64,000 bases of DNA. Source: Austropuccinia psidii. Lineage: Eukaryota; Basidiomycota; Pucciniomycetes; Pucciniales; Sphaerophragmiaceae. The position numbers and the translations under genes are program-made. The stretch spans positions 6,638,888-6,702,887 of the forward strand of contig JALGQZ010000014.1 of NCBI GenBank assembly GCA_023105745.1. The letters are read 5' to 3'. The notes under the pieces are model-generated. The model made no database searches, was not told where the DNA came from, and saw nothing but the letters and a program-made list of their open reading frames with translations. This document shows positions 20,344-32,699 of this stretch, piece after piece; within the stretch, counting starts at the first letter, position 1; every line of letters begins with the position of its first letter.

Positions 20344-23275
20344 TCATTTTTGTCTCATCCTGCTCTAGCAAAGGTGAACATTTTTGAAGAGGAGTCTTTT
20401 TTTGAAGCGCATTTGGCGGCTGTGGAGGCAATGAAGGTCTTTTCTGAGTTAGTACTGCTTGATTCTGGCACCACACATCATGTTACCAACAGCCAATAAC
20501 TTTTCCAAGACTTTCAGCCAGTTAATATTTCACTTTCTGTAGCAACAGCAGCAAAATATCCTGTGGTCGGAGTTGGGACTGAGGGCAGTCAAATTATCCT
20601 AAAAAAACCCTGTACTGTCCTGCCATTGCTGGTACTGTTTTGTCTGTTGGAAGGGTTAATTTTGTCCATGGTGTTTTTTAATTAATACAAGATGGTTTTA
20701 CCTACTATAGTCAGCCCTGTAAAGATAGGTGGTATCTTCAAATCCTACCTTCTCCAGCTTGTCATGCAATAAAACATTCAGCTGCAACATCCGAGCTGTT
20801 TCATCAGCATTTTGCACATTTTTCTCTGAGGGTATTGGAAAATATGTGGTGCCTCAACGCTGCAAAGGGCTTACCAATAGACCTGTTGCCACTGGCTGAT
20901 TGTTTATGTGAATCATGTTCATTTGTGAAAAGTACGCATAAACCTTTTGCTTGTGAAAGTAGGGATTTGGTTAAAGCGCTGGGAGATGTAATTGTTGTTG
21001 ACTTGGTGGCCCATTTCCTCCATTGGTTCAAAAACACCTGTATGGGTTGGTGATACAAGACCATTTTTCTTCCCTGGTGGCATGTATTCCGCTTCAAGCT
21101 AAAAGTGAAGCAGTGAGGGAAATCTTGGGATGGCTTAAAACATTTAATATATTGAGTGGACATCAGGTTAAGTGTTTGAGATCAGACAATGCAGGTGAAT
21201 TTATTTCCAATGCATTCAGAGACAGTTTACGGCAGCTAGGGATCACTCATGAGACAACAATTCCGTATGAACATCATCAAAATGGCAAGGTGGAGAGGGT
21301 GATTTGTACTTTGAGTGAAGCTGCAAGAGCAATTATGCTTGAGAAGCATGTTGATGTTGCTTTGTGGCTGTGGGCTTTTCGGAATGCTGCCTGGGTATTC
21401 AATAGGATCCTGCATTCCAATTCTGACCGAATGCCATGGGAAATGGTTACTGGGATTAGACCAAATATATCTATTCTGCACGTTTTTGGTTTTGTGGCTT
21501 ATTTCCATTATCATTTGCACAAAAAAGATTTAAAGGCCAAGTTGTGGAAGCTGATACATCTTGGTGTTGCACAGGATGCCAAGGGTTGGCTGTTTTGGGA
21601 CTCCAACAGGAATATTTTTGTAAAAGGGGCATTGGCCATTTTTGATGAGGCAGGCACAATTAATGAAGGAAGTAATAATTTAGCTATGATTAAGGCAATT
21701 GGAATTTCAAGACTTGTTGACTCCTCTATGATTGATGAAATCAAGGGGAAAGGTAGTTTATTCTCAATCATGTCCATGAATGTCAACATAGGTCCAGGGG
21801 CGCCTGTGACTTATAAGGAGGCTTTGGTGTCGAGCAATAGGACATCATGGGAGGCGGCCATGGCAGATGAACTGAATAGTCTCAAGGAAATGGGGGTGTG
21901 GCAGGAGGTATCTCCCCCAGAAAGTGGAGTTATTGGGAGCAGATGGGTGTCTACATTGAAAACAAACATGGCGGGTGAGGTGGTACATTTTTAGGCATGA
22001 GCAGTGTCTCAGGGTCATAGGCAGGTTAGGGGATTAATTTTGAAGAGACGTTTGCACCAATGCTGACTTTCCAGAGTTTGAGGTGCATCCTAGCAATGGC
22101 GTTGGCTTACCATTGGGAGACTGCCATATTTGATGTCAAGATGGCTTACCTGAATAGTCCTCTGGAAGAGGAGTTATATATACGTCCTCCTCCTGGTAAA
22201 ATTTTAGGTGTCCCAGGCAATGTTCTGCAACTTAAGAAAGCAATGTACGGGCTGAAGCAAGTGGCTTGATGTTGGTGGAATCATTTGCGTGCTATTTTTG
22301 TGGATGTAGGTTTTAAAATGAATGACAGAGATAAAAGTACTTATTCTTACCAGAAAGGGGGAGAGGTTTCTGTGTTGTGGATACATGTTGATGATGGGAT
22401 TTTGGTGGCTAATAGTAGGAGTCTGATGGACAAGTTGCAGGAGGAACTATTGGCTTCTGTCCAATTGAAATGGGATTCAACAATACATAGCATTGTGGGG
22501 ATTGAAGTACAACAAACGGGTCATGAATTCAGGTTATCTCAACAGGCTCTTATTGCGAAACTGGTTGCAGATCACACAAACAATTTCTCTCCATGTCAAC
22601 CTCTGCCAAACATGATGTTGAAATCCGAAGCGGCTAGGCGGGTTGATAGGGAATATCTGTCAGAAATTGGTATGATTCTGTATCTCGCTCAGGCAACGCG
22701 GCCTGATGTGACTTTTTTGGTGAATTATCTGGCGCGTTTCTCAATGGCAACAAATAAGCATCACTGGCATGCACTGAGGCACCTGATATCTTATTTGGGG
22801 AGTACTATTGAGGAGTCATTAGTGATAAGGGCGAATACCAATGGGAAGGTGGCAGAAATGTATGTTGATGCAAATTGGGGTGGTGAGGGGTCAAGGTCTC
22901 AACAGGGATATATTGGGCTGTTATGGGGGGTGCCGGTTGTGTGGGATTCAAAAAGACAAACCTGTGTAGCTTCCTCAACATTTCAGGCTGAATATATGGC
23001 TTTAGCGTTTGGAGCAAAAGATTTTTTGTGGGTCATTAATAATTTCAGATTTGTGTTGGGAGAGGTGATACCACAAATTTACTCTGACAACATGGCAGCA
23101 ATGAAGGTAGTAGAAAAAAGGCAAGACAGGTGGAGCGGGAATATCATGTGATTAATGAGTTAGTAGTAAAAAAGAAGGTAATGCTATCATGGGTTAGATC
23201 GGTGGAGCAGTTGGCTGATATTCTTACTAAAAATTTGGGTGCGAACAAAGTTCATTCTTTTAAAAAAGGGATTAC
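20344..23275 (+). pseudogene. Copia Pol: protease, integrase, RT, RNase H, broken
   Basis: Protease: LLDSGTTHHVTNS (20456-20493), followed by a TAA at 20497. Pre-integrase Cys pair: CESC (about 20910). Integrase: the DHFSSLVACIPL, RSDNAGEF and HHQNGKVER blocks carry the D, D and E region (21050-21310). Reverse transcriptase: TFAPMLTFQSLR, FDVKMAYLNSPL, LKKAMYGLKQ, and the catalytic HVDD in WIHVDDGIL (22381-22407), where copia usually has YVDD. RNase H: MYVDANWGGE, FQAEYMAL and IYSDNMAA carry the acidic residues (22858-23097). Damage: frame shifts near 21990 and 22030, a TGA at 22267 (CGA to TGA fits the expected Arg), and a shift near 23125, after which ADILTKNLG continues in another frame. 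Pol would copy and integrate the element. Confidence 0.85.
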
Positions 23276-23290
23276 CTGAAGGTTTGTTTT

Positions 23291-23302
23291 TGTGGGGGGG
23301 AG
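23291..23302 (+). other. Copia polypurine tract
   Basis: 'tgtggggggg ag' immediately precedes the 3' LTR. It is the expected plus-strand primer site. Confidence 0.7.
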
Positions 23303-23562
23303 TGTTGAATGTTGAACATTGGATGTTGTGCATATTCACAAAAACAGACAGTAGATGCGGCACAGTTGTAGATAAATATATAATCAATGCGATTCCCCAA
23401 AGCAGATCCTTTCTTTGGGGGAGTTTGTTACTCTTATTTTTATTTTTATTGATTTTTTATATTTTCGTCTACAGGTGTGTTAATCATGAAATGAATACCT
23501 TTCTTGGGGGAGTTTGTTACTCTCATTTTTATTTTTATTGATTTTTTATATTTTCGTCTACA
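23303..23562 (+). repeat. Copia 3' LTR
   Basis: Copy of 19053-19312 with about 5% difference by hand count, followed by target duplication GTGAG at 23563-23567. It carries the same internal ~90 bp duplication. Confidence 0.93.
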
Positions 23563-23567
23563 GTGAG

Positions 23568-25528
23568 GACTGAGCAGGCTGCACTGCTGCAGTAATATCA
23601 AAAACATCTAAATCGATCGGGTATGTTGCTCAGTTGAGCATAAAACATCAGCGATATTGATATAAGCTAATTTTTACTTCGTTTAAGGCTTATCGAGATT
23701 AAATATCTTAGCTACCATGAAAAGAAGTCCGGTCATTTTAAGAACGATCCAGTCCCCCTACCGTAAAGGGATATTGATGATATTTAGTGTAGTATAATTT
23801 TCCTTGGTTTGTTAGCTATGACATCATTGATCGAAGAAGAAATCTTTTTTTTGTTGCTGGTCTTTGAGAAGTTTGGTCAGAAAAATTTCTGTTTCATCAT
23901 TTGAGTTAAATTCCGAAAGAACAAGCTACTGTACTAGATGACTTATAAATCAAACTACCGATAAACTTAATCGGAATTCGAAATCATGAAGGTTGCTGGC
24001 TGAGCTGAGATTAAGTCCTGAACTGAGTCTTCTATTTTCCTATACTTCACCAGCACAAAAAGCAAATGATAAGTTGCCAAGTTGGCAAGTGCAGCACTAT
24101 TTTTCACGACGCATACACTGGAGCAGCTTCCAAAGTGCTGGCTGTTACCGCGCAGACAGTCCGATAGGGTGAGTTGTTTGTGTAATCTCAGAGGAAACGG
24201 GCAAGGGGGGGGAATCAGTTTAGTGATTCGTTGTGGAAAGAAACGCCATGTTAAGAAAGCTTTGTAGCGTCACAGGATGGTTATTTCCTCAAGCTTTTCA
24301 AGAGCCGGAAAGATATTCATGACATAAAATCATCTTCGTTTCTTACATGCGTCGTTTCATTTTATCATAACAGTATAAGATTCTAGCTACAAGCGGGATC
24401 CCGGATAGGGGCGAGGTAGCTGCTTTACGAATTTACAGAAAATTAGGGTAGCGGAGAAAGCATGAACATCGAGTGGCGCTGAAGAGTATGCTAAGGGAAA
24501 ACACAAGGCACCAAGCGGCATGATCCAATCAATTTCTACTAGACAATTTCTGTCAGTGTCAGATACTGTAAACGGAGAAAAAAAGGGCAGCTCGGAATTG
24601 TTGTTTCCTTGAGTTGTGCAAGATGGCTTGAATAATAGTTGACCATTACTGTTGCGAGGAGCATTTCTAGGTTCTAGCCAGTTCCGGAGGGCAAGGCTGT
24701 CGATAGAACCACCCCCGAATTTTTTTGTGGACCTCTCTGGAGAGTCGAGACTAAGGACAGATCTCAAAGCGATAATTAGGTTCCTAGGCTTGTTCAGAAT
24801 GGAAAGTCGTTTGTTAGCGTCGAGCTTTGGAGAGCCTTTTTTCGCAAAGCCAGGCCATCAAACGAAATATCATCCTGACACCTAGCTGCTCGGAAATATC
24901 GTCGGAAGCAAGCCTCACTGGTTATAGATCAAACGAAACAAAGGCGTCTTGCAAGATTCTACACATCCGAACAGAGGCTGATGATGTTCATGTCAATTCC
25001 ATGCTTGATTGATCGACTGGTAGGCACGTACAGTACGTCGACTGAACGCCCCGTGCTGTTTGCTCGGTCTCCAAGATTTCTTGTCCTTGGAACTGATGAA
25101 CTGATCGATTGCATTCACAGAATCAAGGCAACATACCGCTGGATCGCTGATGTTCCCGTAGTACCCCGTAATCTACAGTGCCTCGGGTTAATGAAAATCT
25201 ACCAGGCTGCTCTCGTGTTGAGTTATTCTCAATCAATCTCCACACAGATAAGGCGTGGGTTAGAGATCATGGCTTTATGCTTTTGCCACCAATAGACCTT
25301 GTTAGCTCCCAAGTACCATCCAAAAGCAACCAGACGATTTGCACTGCGATCTCTTGGATATTTTAACCATCTATAGCCCTTGAAGCCGCGGATCGCTTGG
25401 ATCTGGGCATCGTCCAGCAGGTCATGACGCGATCTCGTTGAGAGTGTCCTCGTCTGAACTCATCAAACAACAGCTTAAAGTGGTTTCCTCGTCTTGGACT
25501 CAAACTCTGGCCAATATTTTGGCCAGCA
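23568..25528. other. GC-richer unassigned region upstream of the hydrolase
   Basis: Composition differs from the AT-rich flanks and resembles coding or long-conserved DNA. Frames exist at 24387-24767 (minus, 126 codons), 24981-25295 (plus) and 24652-24885 (plus), but none has a motif I recognise and I could not build a spliced model. The last few hundred bases should hold the hydrolase promoter; no clear TATA or operator was identified. Confidence 0.4.
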
Positions 25529-27435
25529 ATGCCTTTTGTCGAAGTCTCTCCCGACATAATTTTGTATTATGAAATACTTTGTTGCGAAGACAGCTCAACC
25601 GATGTCCAAAAGCCATGGCTGTTGCTCGTCCACCAGCTCTTAATGGATAGTTGCTACATGAAACCGTTTTCCAACGATCCTGTCCTTCGAAAAAATTTCA
25701 ACCAAGTCTTCTTTGATCTCCGTCATCATGGCCGAAGTCACCCTCCGGCAATGGCCTCCGTCGATCTTTACACTCTAGCAGCTGACCTTGCCTTTGGCCT
25801 CGAAAAGCTCAATATTCCACCTGTTCATGCCTTAGGAACTCATTCGTGGGCTTCCGAAATTCTTTTGAGAATGGCTGCTTTATTCCCAACCCAAATCATC
25901 TCGCTATGTCTTAGCAGTATTCCCCCATCTGAAGAGTAGGTTCCAGGGTAACACAGAGACTAGTATATTATATTTGCCTGAGAATACACGGCTGAAATTT
26001 ATGATTTTGTCGCGTCAGTACACCCTTCCTCAAACGTGCTTTTTTTGAAGCCTTCCAGTCTTGCGCAAATCCCGAATCTGTAGACGAATGGGACGAAGGT
26101 TTGCTTGAATGCCACTTTAAACTTCTCATCTATTAGATATTAGAGTACAGCTAGCTGAAGTCGTTTTTTTAATATTTTTGCTTGCTTCAGCCGTAGCTTC
26201 AGTTCAGTGGTTTAATTTTGGAAACCCACGTTACATAGACGTTGACATTTCGGACGAATGGGCCGGCGTTTTTTTACGCCGCTACCCGCCTTGTCGGTCG
26301 TATGAGTGCACTCTCGGAATTTTGCCTTTCCTGCAGGTAGGATAGTCCTCAGCTTTCTCGGTTTTCTTATCCCAGGCTGGTAGTTTTAATTTTCTCCATA
26401 TTAGCCGTCCGTTAATCTTCCCCTTGGTTTTTGAAGCGCGATGTTATGCCTTTTTCGTTGACGCAAACAATTAAGCAACCAGTTTTATTTATTCGAGTAA
26501 GTTTTCAGCTTTTCGCTTTAGAACTAGCTATCCAAGTGCTCATAGCTAATTTTTAACCCAACGGATTTCATCAGGGTGAAAGGGATGAAATTTTTACACA
26601 TTCCGATAGTCAAACACGATTGAATGAGCTGCCTTTTCACCCTTTTCATGACTTAAAAACTATTTCCGGTTCGAAATCATAACACTTTTTTTTCGTCCTT
26701 AATTCCAGAAATCTGATTTCTGTTTCTCGTCACTTTTGTCAATCTAGATGCCCCATTAATGTGTTGCAGAACCCACATAGAAGAAGTTCGCAGTAGATAT
26801 ATCAACTGGCTAAAACCGATTCTTGAACAAGAAATCAAGTCCCAGACTGAGAAACCTATGAGGTGCTGGAAGTCAAGCTTGGAAAAACTGGCACTTCATT
26901 GTCAGGATGATTCCATCTGTCAACGCGACCCCCTTGATAGCAGCAGCTATTACAGAAAATCACTTCAAGAAATCCTAGAAACAAAACATTTACAGGAACA
27001 GCAACGGTCTAGAGAACCGAACACGTTTTCACTCATTGGAGGTGGTAAGCATACGTCTAATTCTTCTATTATCACGGCGAAGAATGCAACCGTCAAGTCT
27101 TATGGCGTGGGTATGAAAAATTTATGGACAAACTTTCTGAATTACTCAGGCGCTCCCGAAATTTGGACCGGGGCTACCTTTGACGAGGTTGTGCCATGGA
27201 GGTAGGCAAGTTTTTATGCAGCAGGGAAGATCGTGGGGACCACTTTTTTTTCTGACTTGATTATTAATCATCGCCTTGCAGGTTTTCTAGTCGCTTCGAT
27301 AATGCACGTATTTCCAATTTGTTCCCGAAAAATGGGAAACCATTATGTGCACTTCAAATTATCGAAACATCCATTGAAACTGAGAAGGACATTGATCAAA
27401 TTGAAAATTTAATGCATAAAATCGACTTTGTATAG
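25529..27435 (+). CDS. Alpha/beta-hydrolase fold protein, seven exons, 464 aa
   Basis: Exons: 25529-25935, 26019-26098, 26191-26336, 26437-26496, 26575-26668, 26748-27201, 27282-27435. All six introns are GT-AG, 78-100 bp long, and the sum is 1395 bp (465 codons with stop) with no internal stop. The N-terminus MPFVEVSPDIILYYE is a usual start for this fold. PWLLLVH (about residue 28) is the strand before the oxyanion loop and DLRHHGRS is the conserved DxRGxGxS-type block. G-T-H-S-W-A-S holds the nucleophile Ser106, with Ala where Gly is usual. FIRGERDEIF places the acid at Asp235; His272 in THIEEV is the likely base. Residues ~290-464 are an extra polar tail I do not recognise. Substrate unknown. 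It is the only gene here that looks intact, in a GC-richer island; copia lies just upstream. Confidence 0.8.
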
Positions 27436-29029
27436 TGTTGTCTGCGAAAACAACGGATTAAAATTAACTAAAATCAACATTTTTTTCAGTTGACAACGTA
27501 AATCGCCATTCAAACCATTCAGACCAGCTCTACAGACAACAAGATATATCCATAGACTTATCAGAGCCTATCTACTAAAGAGTTTTACCTTGAAGCAGAA
27601 CGACATGATCAAATAATGACTTGAAATGGGGTTATAGTAAAGCAATAAATTAATTGAAAAAGTGTTGATGGGGAGAACATAGTGAATCAATCAAAGTCGT
27701 TTTAGAGCCCCTTTCTCGCCATAATATTACTTTGACATCAAACTTTAATTTGAAAGTAAACCGAACACCCTAAAGCCCCATGCTTCAAAGTTGTCTAAAG
27801 TTTTTCGAATTGTAAAAGGACAAAAAAGCGGCAACGTATTGCTATATGCTGTGTCTATTTTATCCTTAACTCCCTAATCATGACAGCTGGTTGGAGTTTT
27901 TGGTTTGGAAGAACATTATTTCGTACTCAGAAAATAAATTTTACAATTATAGCAAGTACCAGCCGCGTAAAACTTTTGGACAACGTTGTATATAGATCCC
28001 TTGCTATTTGATTACATCTGTTGATAATTGTGGGGCCCAGAAGGAAATCAATTATTTCAGAAGAAAAAGCCCAAAGGCATGTCAACTGCGTGTTGTACAG
28101 ATTGATATTTTACAATATTTGTTTATATTGAAAAATAATTACTTTTCTGCTGAAAATTTGGTAGGAAAGATCATTTACTTAATCTTATTAAATTCTTAAT
28201 TGAGAGTAGTTTTAACCAAGAAATGACTTGTCAAAGAATTAAGTCGGTTTAGTATAAGAAAATAAACATGAGAAGTTTCTATCATGTAAAAAAGTTTCAC
28301 TTCATAAATGTATATATTGTTGATAAATGAAAATTAGAAAAAACGTTTCTTTTAGCAAAAAAATTCAAAAACCTAAAAAATTCTATCATATGAATTATAA
28401 TAATATATGTATATCATGGAAGAATTATTTATAAAACAATCATCATTTTAAATTTATTTTTAAAAAAACATTAATTAATTGAATCCAAATTTAATATCAA
28501 ACTCCAATATTAGGAAGTCTCAAACCTACCAAACCCTGTATTAGAAATCCAATTTTCTTAGCAAAATCCCACATTTGATTTGTATGTTTTTGTAAATCCC
28601 ACACCTCATAATATGTAGTGCTTCAGATACAAAAAAACTATGTTTGTGGATTACCAATGCCATCTTGTTTTTCCAAATCCCACATTTTTTCGAACCAATT
28701 TTTTGACCCAAGATTTTTCTTTAAAATTATACACACCAAATATTTAAAAAACATCCATCCATCAAGAATTAACTCGGGAATTAATTTCCTTACAACATAT
28801 ACATGCTTTTGGGCATGAAAAAGATGCTGAAGTGGGAGACAATATTATTTTCTTGCTTGAAATTTCTGAAAGACACTAGATAAGGCCTCATATATTTCCT
28901 CATTCACCATACATATATACGTCTAATGATTTAAAAAATTATCTCAAGACAAATTCAAGTAATTATGCCAAAGATCCTATACATAATACAAAATTATCCA
29001 ATTCTTCACAATTCTTCAAGATATAAACA
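27436..29029. other. AT-rich intergenic region
   Basis: Hydrolase 3' flank, then increasingly AT-rich sequence. Only short frames of 60-66 codons with no motif. 'gcaataaatt' (27641) could serve as a polyadenylation signal for the hydrolase transcript. Confidence 0.45.
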
Positions 29030-29838
29030 ATGAGATCTATCAATTCAAGTAGCTGTTTCTCTTTAAAGATTATCTTTCAATGAAAATGGCGCAGCTTTAG
29101 GAAAGATTGGGATGCTATTTCAAACAAGCCAGGGGGAAAGTGTCATATATAATCATAATGTAATCTCATTTTTCATTAAGCTCAAGAAACAATTAATTTC
29201 ATGGCCAGATTTACAGTGGATTGAAACATCTGGTATAGTGAAACAAGAGGTATTTCCAGAATCTATTAGATTAATTGACTATAGCTTAATATTTTTGTCA
29301 AAAAGGTCAGCCAAAGATGGGGAGAAACATATTTTTACTGTAAAAAAGGTGAAGTTCTATTTTTTTGAGAAAAATGGCTGTTTGCTTACTGTTACCATTA
29401 TTAATAGATATTCAATGGAAGTTGAGATTGTATTTTATGTAAATAGGGAGGAAGTTCATTGATTTTCAGCTTGGCTGAATTTGTTAATTACATGATTCAC
29501 ATGTTTTCCAACAAATGAATATTTAAAAATCTTCTAGGAACTTTTATTCAAGGGACCACTACTTAACTTCTGATTTAGCATATGATACCTCACCATATAT
29601 TGTCCTGGAATACAAGGCATTCATAGGACAAAATGAGAAGAAAAAACCTTGGTATATGCCTTAAAAGGTCCTGAGCTGGCATAGAGAATGCAGTCGAAAT
29701 CTCAAAAGGTTGGCAGTCTTCACTACAATAGATGTAAAACCAAATGTGCAATCCACAGGAATTCCTGTGCTTTTTTGATTGGGTAATTCCATGTGTAATA
29801 TTACATAGTTTTTTTTGCACAGATTGCAGATTAGTGGT
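29030..29838 (+). pseudogene. PIF/Harbinger-type DDE transposase remnant
   Basis: In plus frames the family blocks occur in order. LSIQVAVSL then NENGAALGKIGMLF (29036-29130) matches the 'QLAVAL...G..GA' helix. WPDLQWIETS comes next, then FPESIRLIDYSLIFLSKRSAKDGE (29256-29327), with the first catalytic Asp in the 'IDGT' position (now IDYS). YSRDHYLTSDLAYDTSPY (29544-29597) carries the second Asp in 'DSAYP' form. WHRECSRNLKR (29673-29705) stands where 'R..EH.IG.LK.R' holds the third acid. DWVIPCVILHSFF (29777-29815) matches the terminal 'W..AC..LHN'. Stops at about 29051, 29460 and 29658 and frame shifts kill it. No inverted termini were found. Confidence 0.62.
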
Positions 29839-30896
29839 TGAATATTTTTGAAGATGAGGACCATACAGATCCATAGAATATAAATCAAAATGAAAATATT
29901 GGAGAAAATGTAAATTTGAGAGAAAGCATGAAGACATTAAACATAAGATGGTTTAATTATTAATAGCCTAGACTACTAGCTACAGATCAAAAATCATTTT
30001 CTATTATATATAATACCACTTAGATGAATCAAAAAATTGCATGTAAAATTTATAATTATGAGAAGAAAAAAATATTTCAACTAAATAAACAAGGAAAGTA
30101 TTTACAAGATTTTTTTCTTCTTAAATTTCTTTTCATCTTGTTCAGCTGTACTCTTTTTATCATGAACTTTTTTTGACTTCAAAAGGTGACAAATATAGAA
30201 GTTACTTAAAAATATTAAATGATTTATGACCCATTTGAAAGATACATCCAAAATGGGTAGTAAATTAATTATTTTGCAGTTCAGATGTTCAATTTGAGCT
30301 GTATGATCAAATTTTGGAAGTTTTCTAAAGGATCTCCATGATTTCAGGATGTTTTGAAAAGTCTAAGATAAATTTGAGTCAGGAAATTAAAGTTCATTAC
30401 AATTTTTCTTAAAAGAACTTGCAATTAGTTAAGAATTGACCTTTCAAGTAAATGTGAATATTCCATAAGTCCATAAATTATGATCATTTTCACCTACATG
30501 AAAATTTTTATAAAAAATATTGTTCAGTAATGATGAAATTTCAAAAATTATTTGAAAAATTATATCTATTACTGTGAAATCTCTTTTGAATGAAACTTTG
30601 AAGGCTGGATGGCTCCATGAGGCTTTGATTTTTATTCATTGTTTCCATGGATAAATAGCTAATTCTGAAATGAATTAATTGACCATATTACTTCAGTTTA
30701 TCCCAATTAGAATTATTGTGATAAATTTATTCAATTCTTAAGCCTCTTCTTCTTTAATAAACCACTTTTTCTTTTCCCTTATAATATCCTTGTCTAAAGG
30801 CACTCCTTCTAATTGTTCCACCTAATAAGCTCTTATTATTTGTAATAACTTGTCTAGTTTCTTCTAATTTATTTAGGTTTCAGGTAAGCCTGCATA
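29839..30896. other. AT-rich stretch, no gene seen
   Basis: No frame longer than about 60 codons with a motif and no obvious repeat. It separates the Harbinger relic from the reverse MULE copy. Confidence 0.5.
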
Positions 30897-31639
30897 AGCT
30901 GTCAGCAAAAACATGTGATTATTTAAATTTTCTTATGGCCAAAAACATGTAAGGGACCTATTCTTTTGAAATGTCCTTCAGGCCAAGATTTGAGGAATTT
31001 TTAGCTTTATTAGCTATATTTATGTATTGATGGTTGTGAAGAGCCCCAAAGTTTTTTCACTTTTTGTTTGCTAATTTTCTCTTGTTTGAGAAATATGTAA
31101 AAATGGAAAAATTATTCCAAAAATTGACTAAAAAAGTTTCAACTTATGGCTTTACCTAATTAAAAAGGGATTTTTATCAAAAAATTCTTTTCAGGTTTGC
31201 AATATGACTATATGTAAGTCCAAAAGCTTCATATTCCAGGTGGAAAATGATGAAAATACAGACCAAGGGGGATTTAAAAAATTGACAAAGACTGGTTTGG
31301 GTACAAAATTTACATACAAAAATCCAAAAAGTAATTTTCATTTAAACCAGTCTCTAAAAAAGTGGGGTTTTCTTGGCAGGGAAAATGAAGGTTGGAAAAG
31401 TATAAAAATCTGTCCTTCTCAAACCTTTCCCACCACTTTATGGTTTGTGGGTGAGCATGAACTTCCCAATTGAAAGTAACTGGGGAAACAGGGAAAAGTT
31501 TGTAGATGATGGTATAAAAGGGAACAAAATGAGATAAGCTATCAGAAAAAACAGAATGAAAAAGTTTGATTGTAATTTGGAGGAAAAAATAACAGTAAAA
31601 GGAGAATTATTTGACTATGGAATAAAGAAAACTAGTCTT

Positions 31640-31925
31640 TGACACTTATTTGCAATTGGATCCCCCATATCAGGCATGGAAATCTGATTTTGTTTCAAAG
31701 CCGGTCCAAAATCTTCATACAACTTAATTCTTTCCAAACCAGAGTTTCCTGATAGTACAAAGGTATTCATGGATTCATAAAGGGCTTTAGAATTTAGAAT
31801 TTCTTCAGCCGATTCACCTCTGACATAAGTCCATTAGCATTTTGTCTTGTAAATGTAATGGGATACTTTCCTATAGCCACAGTTTCCATCACCTGGGACA
31901 TTGATTGGGTTAAAATTGTATTTAA
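31640..31925 (-). pseudogene. OTU protease remnant of the reverse MULE
   Basis: On minus, INVPGDGNCGYRKVSHYIY (about 31916-31860) is nearly the same as the OTU signature of the first element. About 200 bp further, MPDMGDPIANKCQ (about 31680-31645) matches MPDMG there and keeps the base lost in that copy. The frame has stops. The catalytic Cys is retained; the His region was not located. Confidence 0.6.
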
Positions 31926-32699
31926 AAATGCATTTTGGATATTATTCTGAGACAGTTACCTAAGAGAAATGGTTGAAAAAATTAATAAAGCTTCAAATAA
32001 CAAAAGATTCCTAAATTCAAACAAATCAAAAACTCACAAACAGCTTTGAGAATTCAGAACTTTTTCAATGATCTATTTGGTATTTCTCACAGGTTAAATC
32101 AATTTAATCATAAATATTTAGTTTGGTTGAAGGCTTGTGGAATTTTATTTATGAAGTTATCCTTCTATTGGCCAACCCTTTGAGAATCCTGAGGGTTACT
32201 CCTGTATTTCCATATCAAGATAAATTGGTCTATGAGGGTAGTGATGCTCATGAATTTATTTATTTGAAAAATTAGTCTTTAGAATATTCAGATACCTCAG
32301 ATGAATCCACTTTGATCATTTGAGGGATATAAATTGAATGCAATCTTGAAGTTGTTGACCCAGTTTTTTTATATGGAGGTCTTGCTTTTCTCTGGTATTA
32401 AATTTCAATTATCTCAAACCTTGAGGAATCTCCTTTTCATTTTTTGCAGCTTGTGGTATTCCATGGGTCTCTATAGTAGTCTTGGGAATTCGATTAAGAC
32501 ACCTTTCCTATTAAAATATCTTGAAAAGGGTGAAAAATGGGGGTAATTTCTTTCATCAGTGTTTGAAAAAGGTCTTCCCTGATATATTAAAATATCTTCT
32601 TGTTATCATTTTTAGCCTTTCTGAGAAACAGATTTCAAATAAAATAGGTGAATCTTAAAAAATGGCTATGAAATTGATGATGAAAAAAAACCTTGGAGG

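Larger units (their letters stand above)
19053..23562 (+). mobile_element. Copia-type LTR retrotransposon, full length, inactivated
   Basis: A 4510 bp element with two 260 bp LTRs (19053-19312 and 23303-23562) and the 5 bp target duplication GTGAG (19048-19052 and 23563-23567). The internal order Gag, protease, integrase, reverse transcriptase, RNase H is diagnostic of Ty1/copia. By hand the LTRs differ at about 13 of 260 positions, mostly transitions, so the insertion is not recent. Stops and shifts occur in gag and in every pol domain except RNase H itself. It lies 1.97 kb upstream of the hydrolase gene, at the left edge of the GC-richer island. Confidence 0.93.

Noticed and set aside
24387..24767. 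126-codon minus frame upstream of the hydrolase, as a gene
   Set aside because: GC-richer DNA keeps frames open by chance; no motif, no spliced extension found, and the plus strand is also partly open here.
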